In this document: piece after piece, positions 38,201 through 48,048 of the stretch
Layout: every line of letters begins with the position of its first letter
Position numbering within the stretch: position 1 is the stretch's first letter
From: Catalinimonas niigatensis
GTDB taxonomy: Bacteria; Bacteroidota; Bacteroidia; Cytophagales; Cyclobacteriaceae
Direction of reading: 5' to 3'
NCBI RefSeq assembly: GCF_030506285.1
Contig: NZ_CP119422.1
Coordinates: 4,079,501-4,143,500 of the forward strand
DNA: 64,000 nucleotides
Program-made: the position numbers and the translations under genes
The notes under the pieces: generated by a model
The model's input: only the letters and a program-made list of their open reading frames with translations
What the model was told of the DNA's origin: nothing
Database searches by the model: none

Positions 38201-38581
38201 CAGCCCGTCACCATTCACATCGGCCATGCTTACTCCGGTAGACCATATCTTTTCACCTCCCACAGCTGCGGTTTCGGTAATATCTTCAAAATCAAAAGAG
38301 CCTGAGGTATTACCTCCTCTATTCAGATACAGTTTGTTGCTCTGCATATTGGCCGTGAGATACACATCTGAATAACCATCATTGTTGACATCTCCAATAG
38401 CTACTCCTCCGCCATTATAGTAATTGCGATACCTGAATACATCAAAGTCTTTGGTGAGCTGCAGTTCGTTGGTAAACTCAATACCACTCTCGCTTTCTGA
38501 CAGGCGTGTAAATAGATCATCATCATTGGCTCCGGTGCAACTCCAAAATACTAATGCTATGAACCAGAAGGCATGTTTCAT
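35213..38581 (-). CDS. FG-GAP/VCBS-repeat lipoprotein with ASPIC/UnbV domain (first of pair)
   Basis: About 1122 residues from the ATG at 38581, chosen because MKHAFWFIALVFWSC is a compact lipoprotein signal (Cys15). FG-GAP blades with DVNNDGYSDVYL, DVNGDGLLDIYV and DYDKDGDLDAYI fill the first half. The ASPIC/UnbV part with RFGVGARVHTYVKD and TKGFQSSMDYAMLIGLD is near residues 560-650, and a second blade set follows. The family is widespread in Bacteroidota next to SusCD genes, and its substrate is unknown. It is a clear paralogue of the downstream gene. It starts after the strong terminator behind susD, so it may need its own promoter; I found no good match. Confidence 0.92.
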   Translation of the reverse strand: MKHAFWFIALVFWSCTGANDDDLFTRLSESESGIEFTNELQLTKDFDVFRYRNYYNGGGVAIGDVNNDGYSDVYLTANMQSNKLYLNRGGNTSGSFDFEDITETAAVGGEKIWSTGVSMADVNGDGLLDIYVCNSGDVMGGKRENELFINQGNDANGNPTFKEQAEAYGLDDKGFSTHAVFFDYDKDGDLDAYILNNSFRPVSTLGLENIRHQRDSTGGDKLYRNDGERFVDVSQEAGIYGSVIGFGLGVTITDVNQDGWLDIYVSNDFFERDYLYINQKDGSFKDELPQRMGHISHFSMGADAADLNNDGYPEVFVTDMLPETDKRLKTMTNFESYDVHQTKLRNDYYEQYMRNTLQLNSGDGTFKEIGQLAGVHATDWSWGALIADFDNDFNKEIFVSNGVYKDVTNQDFISFIGSDEAILEAMRKETVDFQELVDRMPSNKLSNYLFKKDSSLTYENVSSSWGLDEPSFSNGAAYGDLDNDGDLDLIVNNVNQKVFVYRNNSREQGNNNYLKLSLLGPEKNRFGVGARVHTYVKDQHMMLENIPTKGFQSSMDYAMLIGLDSLQTVDSLLVYWGYDDQVQKLYKVAANQHLTLDIKDAEVEQPSKKVETVIFQKKENLLNPAFRHQEDLFVDFDYQRLVYHMLSKEGPALAVSDINNDGLDDFYIGGASGKPGKLYVQKMDGSFSASAQAALEKDSIYEDVDAIFFDADNDGDMDLYVMSGGNAFRENAREYQDRLYLLSTENGKPIYKRSEGALPPIFAMGACVRNADYDQDGDQDLFIGIRGVPLQYGISATSYILENNGNGSFTDVTARVSPRLNNLGMVTDAQWVDFDNDDDLDLVVVGDWMPITLFKNNGANLERLNNVPGLTKTNGWWRSITVDDVNEDGEADFIVGNWGSNSMFKASKEKPVELYINDFDNNQTIDHVYACYKGDSLYPMALRHELVRQLNFLKKEFTYYEDYAGKTLQEVFKPDQLEKAIVNQVHQLQSAVVINNGDGSYSLQNLPDEVQFSPIFAIIADDFNQDAQTDYVLSGNFSGVKPEEGRYDANSGILLKEVDGHLSVVKGEKTGLQIDGEVRKMQVARTIGNKKLLIVAKNNDLPEIYEYQGNSEANTALSLSDR

Positions 38582-38699
38582 ACTACCCATTATCAATTGT
38601 TGTTCTTTCTACCTTTCCAATCATTGGCTGACTTTAGTAGTTCCCATCAGGCAAAAAACCTTGTAAAGTTAATTGTAGCTGGTTTGATATATCCTTGTA

Positions 38700-38746
38700 A
38701 ATAAAAATAGAGCAAGCAGCATTTAGCCACCTGCTCTATTTTTATT
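38700..38746 (-). terminator. strong terminator after susD
   Basis: A 15-bp perfect inverted repeat (38700-38714 and 38732-38746, built on aaaaatagagca) with a 17-base loop has a T-rich 3' arm on the minus strand. It divides susCD from the FG-GAP genes. Confidence 0.85.
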
Positions 38747-38763
38747 AATGATTTGCCTAGAAA

Positions 38764-40281
38764 TTAGTAGCCAGGATTCTGTACAAGGTTAGGGTTTGAG
38801 TCTAACGCCTGCTGAGGAATAGGATACAATACTCTGAAAGGATCAGTGACGGTTTTGTCATGCCACACGTCATCAAAAGTACCAAATCTAACCTGATCTG
38901 TTCTTCTGATTCCTTCCCAGTACAGTTCTCTTCCTCTTTCATCCAGAAGCGCGTTTTCATCTAAGCTGGCTAGCGGACTTGCGCCTCTGTTTTCTCTCAG
39001 CTGGTTCACCAGTGTGAGCGCTTCTCCAGTTTGGCCGCTTCTAAACAGGGCTTCTACTTTCATCAGGTATACATCTGCATAACGCAATTGAATATATCTT
39101 CCTTTGTCAGCAGGGTGATATTTGATAGCGCGGATACCATCATCCGTATCTGCACCAATTAGTGGTACTTCAGATTCAAATGATAAAGGCTGGTTGTTCC
39201 GGCTATTTGTAATCACCTCTCCATTGTCGTTATATTGCACTCCTTCTAAGAATCCACGGCCAAGTCCTGAGAATGCTGTTCCGTCAGGCGTAGCTTCAAT
39301 TCCTTTTCTTACATCACCATCTTCAAATTTTGCATAAAAATCTGCAAGCGTAGTGAATCCGTTCCAACCGCTGGGGTTCTGGTCATAGTGCAAAGTCATG
39401 AAGTATCTGTTTTCTGGATTACCTGCACCCTCAGGGTTTACGAAGATGATCTCACTTTGCGCACTGGTAGTAAAGTTGTTATAGAAACTTGCATCCAGCG
39501 AATATCCTTCTGCTTCTACTATATCTGCATACTCTATCACTTTTGCCATATCAGCCTGATCAAAAGTAGGGTTTAATGCACCCTGCTCATTAACATCAGC
39601 CAGATACACCCCTTTGTTAAGATAAAGCCTGGCCAACATAGTAGCAGCCGATGCTTTAGAGGCTTGAGCGTTGGTAGGAGATGGGGGCAATGAAGGCAGA
39701 TTGGGTAAAGCAGCTTCAAGATCTTCCAGGATAAAATTGAAAGCTTCTTCACGGCTAAATACTTGTGGATCAACTTCTACCCCTTCGTTTACTCCTCTGA
39801 ATGGCACCTGACCATACATGTCCATCACATACCACATGTAATAGGCTCTTAAGAAACGAGCTGCTGCTTCCTGCTCTGCTGTAGGAGCAGGGTTGTCTGA
39901 AGCTAATACCTGATTGGTTAGGAAAACACGACTGTTTAGTTGGTTCCATGAGTTTAATATATATTGATGCGTAGCATCCCAGTTGTGGGCATGCAAAAGT
40001 CGCCATACCCCATTATCACCCCAGTCGGTACCCCGGGTGGGTGGAATCATTTCATCTGATGAATGTACCTGCAGTGCATACATGTTTGCCTGATCAGCAA
40101 ATGCACTCAATTGATTATAAGCGGATTCCAGCAGAGCACCAGCGTCTCCTGTAAAATCACCAGATTCGGTTTCTGTTACGATGGATTCCAGCTCATCTTG
40201 TTCCAAATCTGTACAACTTGCATAAAACAAGCTAAAGCAGAGTAAGAGCGATAAAAATTTAAGAGATTTATGATAATACAT
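38764..40281 (-). CDS. SusD/RagB-family nutrient-binding lipoprotein
   Basis: A 505-residue outer-membrane lipoprotein (Cys23 in FYASC) that caps a SusC channel and captures a glycan or other ligand outside the cell. The N-terminal SusD-like region with tetratricopeptide-like helices (AAARFLRAYYMWYVMDMYGQVPF) and the C-terminal RagB signature (RGRELYWEGIRRTDQVRFG, LYPIPQQALDSNPNLVQNPGY) are clear in parts. It starts 20 bases after the susC stop. No glycoside hydrolase lies near, so the ligand cannot be guessed from enzymes. Confidence 0.95.
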   Translation of the reverse strand: MYYHKSLKFLSLLLCFSLFYASCTDLEQDELESIVTETESGDFTGDAGALLESAYNQLSAFADQANMYALQVHSSDEMIPPTRGTDWGDNGVWRLLHAHNWDATHQYILNSWNQLNSRVFLTNQVLASDNPAPTAEQEAAARFLRAYYMWYVMDMYGQVPFRGVNEGVEVDPQVFSREEAFNFILEDLEAALPNLPSLPPSPTNAQASKASAATMLARLYLNKGVYLADVNEQGALNPTFDQADMAKVIEYADIVEAEGYSLDASFYNNFTTSAQSEIIFVNPEGAGNPENRYFMTLHYDQNPSGWNGFTTLADFYAKFEDGDVRKGIEATPDGTAFSGLGRGFLEGVQYNDNGEVITNSRNNQPLSFESEVPLIGADTDDGIRAIKYHPADKGRYIQLRYADVYLMKVEALFRSGQTGEALTLVNQLRENRGASPLASLDENALLDERGRELYWEGIRRTDQVRFGTFDDVWHDKTVTDPFRVLYPIPQQALDSNPNLVQNPGY

Positions 40282-40301
40282 ATCTAAGTATATTTAATCA
40301 T

Positions 40302-43300
40302 TTAAAATGTAATATTAAGTCCCATCAGGAATGTCCTTGCTCTTGGATATGGTGTATAGTCAATACCAAAAGAAGGCACATCATTTAAGGATTTATTTAC
40401 GTTCACTTCAGGGTCCTGTCCACTATAGTCTGTAATCACAAACACATTCTGCCCGGTGAAGTAGAGTCTCAAGCCGGATAAGAATTCTATACCGTCTGTA
40501 TTGAAGTTATACCCCAAAGTAAAGTTTTGCAGCCTTACAAAAGAGGCATCCTCCAGAAAACGTGTAGAAACCTCAGGAGCATTAGCACGAGACTCACCAT
40601 TACCGATAACATCTACAGTCACATTATTTCCTCCTCCCAGTGCTCCGGCAGTAAAGTATGCATTTTCCGTATTGTTATAGACATATTGACCTAATTGGCT
40701 GTTGAAGAATATACTTAGGTCAAATCTTTCATAATTGAAATTATTCGTAAAACCAAGATTGTATTTAGGTAATGGACTACGATTTACAAATTGCTGTACA
40801 TCACCTTCAGGATAAATACTTTGCCCTGCATCATCAAAACCTGCGAAAGGTCGCAGATAGTAGGCAAAAAGCGGTTGATTGTTGGCAATACGCTGAGCAA
40901 ACGCACCGGACAATCCTTGCCCGCTTATCTCACCAGTGTTTACCAAGCCATCGTAATTTTCTATTTTGTTGTCATTGTAGGATGCATTGGCTGAAATTGA
41001 CCAGGAAAAAGCATCATTGTCTACTACATCGGCATCAACCACTACTTCTACACCTTGGTTAATTACATCCATGTCCAGGTTTTCCCAGACAAAATCAGTA
41101 GGTGCAGGCTGTGCGCTAAGGGTTACAAATAGCAGATCATTGGTGGTCTTATTGTAATAATCTATGGAACCTCTGAGACGATTATTGAAAAACCCCCAGT
41201 CAACCCCTAAATTGATCTGTGTAGTAGATTCCCATCTCAGTGCAGGGTTTTCAAATGCTACCGGAAGCCTGCTGCTTGGATTAATAGTCACCCCTGTAGG
41301 AGATACGTTAAAACCTTCTCCGCTGTAGCGTTGACGGCTGGTATAGCGGTTGCTGGGAAACTCCTGGTTACCCGTAATTCCATAACCTGCTCTTAATTTC
41401 AAGTCGCTGAATGCTTCAGGCAGAAAAGCTTCGTCGGAAAGTCGCCAGCCAGCAGCGAATGAAGGGAAAACACCATATCGGTAATCACTACCAAAACGGG
41501 TTGAGCCGTCTGCTCTTACTGTAGCCGTCAAAAGATACTTGTCCGCAATGTCAAAATTAACGCGGCCAAAGAATGACTGCAATTCATCAACTCTAAAAGA
41601 AGAGTTTCCAACAAGCCCTCCAAGGCCTGATGTATAGTTAACCGAGGCAAGGTTATTTAGAATCAGATCCAGATCTGTCACTCTAAACCCAGCAGCCTGA
41701 GTAAATTTAGTCTCTCTTTGAAAACGCTGGTAAGAATACCCTACCACAGCGTCCATCCGCAGGTTATCACTCAAGTCTTTGTTGTAAGTAAAATAATTCT
41801 CCATGAGTGTATTTATGGTCGAAATATCATCAAAGGCTGCACGTCCCTGTCCTACGATACCCTGCACCACCAAGTCTGGAGAATAGCCTGCTTTACGAGT
41901 TGAGGCTGAACGGTCACCACCCAGTACTGTTTTGAAATTAAGCCCTTCAATAATTTGAAAATCAAAGGTGACATTACCCAATGCCCGCACTGTATTGGTG
42001 TAGTCATTGCTAAGCTCCAGGAATGCTACAGGGTTTAATTCTGTTACGCTTCTTTGATACAATTCACCATCCTGATACACCGGATAAGTAGGGTTGAGCT
42101 TTAGGGCAGCTCCTAAAAGGTCACCGGTGGCACCTGCATTGTCAGAAATAGGAACGTTATTATCACGAATGTCAGACACCGTTACCTGGGTACTTATGGT
42201 TAGACGATCGTTGATAAAATTACTTGTTCCGTTGAAACGAGCAGAAAGCCTTCTCAATCCACTCCTTTCTACTATACCTTCCTGATCTGTATAGCCCAGA
42301 GAAAGTCTATATGAACCTGCATCACTTCCTCCACTGTAGGACAAGTCGTGATTGTGAGTAATCGCTGTTCTGAATAATTCATCCTGCCAGTCTGTATTAG
42401 ATCCAAGATCCAGAGTTTCCAATGCCTCAGCTCCGGGAGCAAGGCCGTTGATGTCAGCATATGCAGCTACAAACTCATCAGCATCCAAAAGGTCATATTT
42501 TTTGGTGATGTTGCTAACCCCAATATTATAGGAGTAATTCAATGTGCTTTTACCTGCTTGTCCGGTTTTGGTAGTGATAAGCACTACACCGTTGGCACCA
42601 CGTGAACCATAAATTGCCGTGGCAGAAGCATCTTTGAGGATATCTATGCTTGCAATGTCATTAGGATTAAGGAAGTTAAGCGGGTTTCTGGCTGATGAAG
42701 AACCTGCTCCTACATCTGTTCCCCCTCCACTTACATCTTCTCCTGCCAGAGGTACACCGTCTACTACAAACAAAGGGTTATTTCCACCACGTACAGAAGA
42801 GGTTCCGCGAATTCTGATATTCACCCCAGAACCAGGTTCACCACTTGCCTGGGTGATTTGTACACCTGCTGCTCGTCCCTGAATCAATTGTTCAGGAGAA
42901 GCAATTACTCCACTGTTAAAATCTTCTGATTTGATAGAGGAGACTGCACCGGTAGCATCTCTTTTTTCTTGTGTACCGTAGCCAATTACTACCACTTCAC
43001 TCAACGACTGGACATCCGCCTGTAGTTCTACATTGATTGTTGAACGTCCGTTGATTGTAATTTCTTGCGTTACATAACCGATGGAAGAAAAAACCAATAC
43101 ATCACTACCGGCCGGTACCGTTAAATTGTAATTGCCATCCATGTCCGTTACGGTACCGGTAGAAGTTCCCTGTACCAATACGTTTACACCGGGAAGAGAG
43201 CCTTCCTCAGGAGCCGTTACTTTACCTGATACTGTAGTCTGCGCATAAGTTACGCTGGCGATGCAGAATACACCAAGCAGCGTTAGGACATACCTAAGCT

Positions 43301-43322
43301 GTGTAAAAATTCTCATAAGCAA
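40302..43322 (-). CDS. SusC/RagA-family TonB-dependent outer-membrane transporter
   Basis: A 1006-residue TonB-dependent channel that imports the ligand bound by its SusD partner. A signal peptide ends SVTYAQ, then a carboxypeptidase-like beta-sandwich (VSGKVTAPEEGSLPGVNVLV, residues about 31-110), the TonB box/plug start (SEVVVIGYGTQEKRDATGAV), the plug with SATAIYGSRGANGVVLITTK, and a 22-strand-type barrel ending in an aromatic strand (FLMGLNITF). There is no N-terminal sigma-factor-interaction domain and no FecR/ECF pair beside it. It has a good promoter at 43413. Confidence 0.95.
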   Translation of the reverse strand: MLMRIFTQLRYVLTLLGVFCIASVTYAQTTVSGKVTAPEEGSLPGVNVLVQGTSTGTVTDMDGNYNLTVPAGSDVLVFSSIGYVTQEITINGRSTINVELQADVQSLSEVVVIGYGTQEKRDATGAVSSIKSEDFNSGVIASPEQLIQGRAAGVQITQASGEPGSGVNIRIRGTSSVRGGNNPLFVVDGVPLAGEDVSGGGTDVGAGSSSARNPLNFLNPNDIASIDILKDASATAIYGSRGANGVVLITTKTGQAGKSTLNYSYNIGVSNITKKYDLLDADEFVAAYADINGLAPGAEALETLDLGSNTDWQDELFRTAITHNHDLSYSGGSDAGSYRLSLGYTDQEGIVERSGLRRLSARFNGTSNFINDRLTISTQVTVSDIRDNNVPISDNAGATGDLLGAALKLNPTYPVYQDGELYQRSVTELNPVAFLELSNDYTNTVRALGNVTFDFQIIEGLNFKTVLGGDRSASTRKAGYSPDLVVQGIVGQGRAAFDDISTINTLMENYFTYNKDLSDNLRMDAVVGYSYQRFQRETKFTQAAGFRVTDLDLILNNLASVNYTSGLGGLVGNSSFRVDELQSFFGRVNFDIADKYLLTATVRADGSTRFGSDYRYGVFPSFAAGWRLSDEAFLPEAFSDLKLRAGYGITGNQEFPSNRYTSRQRYSGEGFNVSPTGVTINPSSRLPVAFENPALRWESTTQINLGVDWGFFNNRLRGSIDYYNKTTNDLLFVTLSAQPAPTDFVWENLDMDVINQGVEVVVDADVVDNDAFSWSISANASYNDNKIENYDGLVNTGEISGQGLSGAFAQRIANNQPLFAYYLRPFAGFDDAGQSIYPEGDVQQFVNRSPLPKYNLGFTNNFNYERFDLSIFFNSQLGQYVYNNTENAYFTAGALGGGNNVTVDVIGNGESRANAPEVSTRFLEDASFVRLQNFTLGYNFNTDGIEFLSGLRLYFTGQNVFVITDYSGQDPEVNVNKSLNDVPSFGIDYTPYPRARTFLMGLNITF

Positions 43323-43412
43323 ATGGTTAACTTGTGTAATTTAAATTATTCTGGATAACATCACATCCAGAATACTGTTTAATAAATTAATACAAAATTC
43401 TTAAAAATCAGT

Positions 43413-43442
43413 CAAAATTAATTATAAATAATAGGACAACAA
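43413..43442 (-). promoter_or_regulatory. promoter of susC-susD
   Basis: On the minus strand TTG (43440-43442), 19 bases, then TAATTTTG (43413-43420) fits the Bacteroidota promoter, about 85 bases before the susC start. The 568-base gap 43323-43890 is very AT-rich and otherwise shows no gene; a weaker TTTG and GATCTTTG pair near 43715-43739 may serve the rightward gene. Confidence 0.65.
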
Positions 43443-43890
43443 CAAAATTCAGCAGATAAATTATGACGTTTTGAATTTGAATGGATTTCAAATAATCCTT
43501 CATTTTGTTGTAATTTCTACACTTTTTTCCATGATAAATTTTAATTGAATCACATTAAGATATATTTTATTGTTATTTTTTTAATCTATTGTTATTTATT
43601 TCCCCCTCACTATCTCCCTTATCTTTTGATATCTCACTTTGTGTTCCCAAAATTCTATTGATTTTGCGTAATGTTTTGCTTAAATATTATCATATTAGGA
43701 AGTAAAAAAAGTACTTTTGTTTTAATTATAAGATCTTTGCCCATCTGTTCATAAGAAAAGCTGCGTACAGCAGATATTTTTTGGAATAACTACGCTCAGG
43801 GGCAGAGATTACTTACATGCATAAGAACGCAAAGCTGATTTTTGGCCAATAACACTTCAGCCTTGTTCAAGCACTAACCAAATTAGGATT

Positions 43891-46017
43891 ATGAGAAATA
43901 TAAGATTTTTTCTGTTAGCAGCCTGGTTTTGCATAAGCCTCGATGCATACGCGCAGACAACTTATTATGTCGCTCCCCCTCCCACGGGTAGCAATGAAGA
44001 AGGTATTCCAGATGACCCTGATAACCCCTTTGCCACTATCGCTTATGCTATAAACCAGTCTACTGGTAACAGTGATACTATTAAAGTATTGTCCGGCGTA
44101 TATCCACAAGCATCTGCAATTACCGTAAACAAATCAATTACCATTACAGGGTTGGGAGAAGACGTAACGGTATTAGCTAACATTGGTGTTAGCCCCTTGT
44201 TTCGTATTACTGCAAACACAGTAACTATAGAAGGTATCAAACTTTCCAAAGCTGAATTACCATTAGGCGGGATGGGAGTACTGATTGCTCCACCTCTCGG
44301 TGAGGATGTCAACATAGCTATCCGGCAAAATGAAATTTCCGGTTTTGCTTCGGGCATAGAATTAAGCCAGGGAGCGAGATTTGATGGCTTGGAGATTTCC
44401 AACAACTTTATCAACAACAATACTAATGGGATTTTAATCAATCAAACTGTGCAGTTTACAGAGAATTCAGTAGTTCTATCCAATGATTTGTCCGGTAATA
44501 ACAAAGCTATTATTAATAATTCTACTGTCAACAACGGAATTATTAATGCCCAAGCTAACTGGTGGGGCTCTACAGTTGCTTCAGGTGTGACATTAGAAAT
44601 TACCAATGTTAATAGAGTCACTTATAGCCCTTGGCTTAATACAGAAACTGACAATAACAGTGACGATGAAGGCTTTCAAGGTTCCTTTACATCACTGGGT
44701 GTACAACGTATTACCTCTAACTCAAATGCTCTCACTGATGCTTACGATTTAGTTACTGCAGAAGGAAATATTACCATTTATCCGTCTCAGGTCAATAATA
44801 ATTTTACATATGAAGCCATTACGATTAATAAAAATATCAGTTTTATCACTGCATCAACTACCCTTATACCTATTGATCGGTTAATAACTAACGGAGGTAA
44901 CTTAATCCTGAATGGCGCATTTAAAGTCAATGAGCTTGAGCTTATTGAAGGAGATATAAGAACTACAGGTGGTAATGCATTAATTGTAAGCTTTGGTGGA
45001 GTCATTACTGAAAATGGCACAGGCCAATTCTTAGGAGAAGTTAAAAGTGATGCTTTTACTCTTCCTGCAAACACTCCTTTGAATTTTTTAGGAGTAAGTA
45101 TCTCTGGTGGAGCAGGACCGCTCAACAATATTACTATTTCACGAACAACGGGTGCAAACGCAGTAGCGACCGTTGGAGATAGCCGCTCCATTGAAGTATT
45201 ATGGGATATAAATGTTCCTGATCAGAATAATATAAGCCCAAGGACTCTTACTTTTACATGGGAAAGTATTTATGATGGAGAGATGAATTTTAATAATTTA
45301 GAAGCAGTAATTTGGAAAAGACCTGCTCCCAGCAGCGCATGGGAATTTGTTGATCAAACGGCAATCAATACTGATCAAAATCCAAGGATAGTGACTGTCA
45401 ATAATGTAACGTCATTTTCTCAATGGATCATTTCTGATGCCAATAATCCCCTCCCTGTAGAACTTACCAGCTTTTCAGCTTCTTTGCTTGAACCGCATGT
45501 AGAACTCAACTGGGAAACGGCTTCTGAGATCAACTCCGATTTTTTTTCCGTAGAACGTAGTGAAAATGGTAAGGATTTTCAGGAAATAGGGCAACTCAAA
45601 GCTGCCGGAGATTCTGATACTCCTTTACAATACCGCTATATTGACGAGCAGGCAGCCAGGCGTTTCAGCGGCTCTCTCTTTTACCGTCTGCGCACCGTAG
45701 ATTTTGATGGCTCTTTTGAATATTCTGACATCACTGCAGTAAGTATCTCCGAGGATGATATTCCTATGATTACTGCTTTTGCCCGTGAGGGTGAGGCAAG
45801 CATGAAACTTTTTACCCGCGCTATTGAGCCTGGTGATTATCATATCTGGATTACAGACCTGAGCGGACGCAAAATTTTTGAGCAGGATATCGAGTTATCT
45901 CCTAAAGAAGCATACGAGCTGGGTACTGGAAACCTTCCTCAATCCGTCTACCTGATCCGTTGCGTGGGCAATCAATTGGCCTTATCCTCCAAATTCAGGG
46001 TGGAAGGAATAGAATAA
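43891..46017 (+). CDS. secreted right-handed beta-helix protein with C-terminal sorting-type domain
   Basis: A 708-residue secreted protein. The signal peptide ends at DAYAQ (about 22). Residues 25-230 carry a pectate-lyase-like beta-helix beginning YYVAPPPTGSNEEG and DNPFATIAYAINQ, with GxYxQ and ITGLGE repeats. A region of beta strands follows. The LPVELTSFSASLLEPHVELN segment and VERSENGKDFQEIG near residues 520-560 are the linker commonly found before type IX secretion C-terminal domains. The end (IWITDLSGRKIFEQDI, GNLPQSVYLIR) is a Por-type sorting domain. It is therefore probably a cell-surface protein exported by T9SS. Enzyme activity is not evident. Confidence 0.85.
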   Translation: MRNIRFFLLAAWFCISLDAYAQTTYYVAPPPTGSNEEGIPDDPDNPFATIAYAINQSTGNSDTIKVLSGVYPQASAITVNKSITITGLGEDVTVLANIGVSPLFRITANTVTIEGIKLSKAELPLGGMGVLIAPPLGEDVNIAIRQNEISGFASGIELSQGARFDGLEISNNFINNNTNGILINQTVQFTENSVVLSNDLSGNNKAIINNSTVNNGIINAQANWWGSTVASGVTLEITNVNRVTYSPWLNTETDNNSDDEGFQGSFTSLGVQRITSNSNALTDAYDLVTAEGNITIYPSQVNNNFTYEAITINKNISFITASTTLIPIDRLITNGGNLILNGAFKVNELELIEGDIRTTGGNALIVSFGGVITENGTGQFLGEVKSDAFTLPANTPLNFLGVSISGGAGPLNNITISRTTGANAVATVGDSRSIEVLWDINVPDQNNISPRTLTFTWESIYDGEMNFNNLEAVIWKRPAPSSAWEFVDQTAINTDQNPRIVTVNNVTSFSQWIISDANNPLPVELTSFSASLLEPHVELNWETASEINSDFFSVERSENGKDFQEIGQLKAAGDSDTPLQYRYIDEQAARRFSGSLFYRLRTVDFDGSFEYSDITAVSISEDDIPMITAFAREGEASMKLFTRAIEPGDYHIWITDLSGRKIFEQDIELSPKEAYELGTGNLPQSVYLIRCVGNQLALSSKFRVEGIE

Positions 46018-46050
46018 ACACTTTTCGTGCTGATTTAGAGGGGATAAAGA

Positions 46051-46081
46051 TTGCAATCCAAAGGTGAATCTTCTATTTTTG
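46051..46081 (+). promoter_or_regulatory. promoter of atpD-atpC
   Basis: TTG (46051-46053), 20 bases, then TATTTTTG (46074-46081) is a full Bacteroidota-type promoter, about 35 bases of leader before atpD. Confidence 0.7.
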
Positions 46082-46119
46082 CGACCTTAAATCAGAAAGT
46101 TCATCTAATTATATATTGA

Positions 46120-47628
<1,509 letters not shown>

Positions 47629-47646
47629 TTTTTCGCAACCTTTAGG

Positions 47647-47669
47647 GCAGGGAACATCAGTATCCCTGC
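47647..47669 (+). terminator. hairpin between atpD and atpC
   Basis: A gcaggga / tccctgc stem with a 9-base loop lies in the 60-base gap. The following T run is weak, so it may be a partial terminator or an mRNA processing/stability element. Confidence 0.5.
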
Positions 47670-47688
47670 TTTACTAATATCATAAAGT

Positions 47689-47931
47689 ATGCATCTGACG
47701 ATCATTACACCTGACAAACAGGTTTTTAGCGGTGAGGTAGAGATGGCCACCTTTCCTGGTAGCGATGGGTCTTTTCAGGTATTGAAAAACCATGCTCCTT
47801 TGGTAAGTTCTCTAGGCAAAGGGGATATAAGCTACCGTACCAAACAAACTACTGCCAATGTGTATGTTGAAGGTGGTGTAGTAGAAGTGTTGAATAATAA
47901 TATCACTGTGCTGGCTGAAAAAGCCTCCTGA
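47689..47931 (+). CDS. atpC: F1Fo ATP synthase subunit epsilon, short form
   Basis: An 80-residue central-stalk subunit. The N-terminal beta-sandwich is recognisable from LTIITPDKQVFSGEVEMATFPGS, in shorter parts LTIITPDKQVFSGE and FPGSDGSFQVL, then YVEGGVVEVLNNNITVLAE. The C-terminal pair of helices found in the roughly 135-residue proteins of other bacteria, which can block the enzyme, is absent. The gene follows atpD after 60 bases and is followed by a good terminator. Short epsilon subunits are common in Bacteroidota. Confidence 0.95.
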   Translation: MHLTIITPDKQVFSGEVEMATFPGSDGSFQVLKNHAPLVSSLGKGDISYRTKQTTANVYVEGGVVEVLNNNITVLAEKAS

Positions 47932-47962
47932 AATAAAGATTACTGAAATTGACTTAGATAAG

Positions 47963-47990
47963 AAGCGAGTTCCAATGGGACTCGCTTTTT
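47963..47990 (+). terminator. terminator after atpC
   Basis: The stem aagcgagt / actcgctt with a 9-base loop is followed by a T run. Confidence 0.85.
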
Positions 47991-48048
47991 ATTGGTTTTT
48001 AGCAGACAAAGCTCATTTGTTTCTAGAAAATATACCAAGCTAAATATA

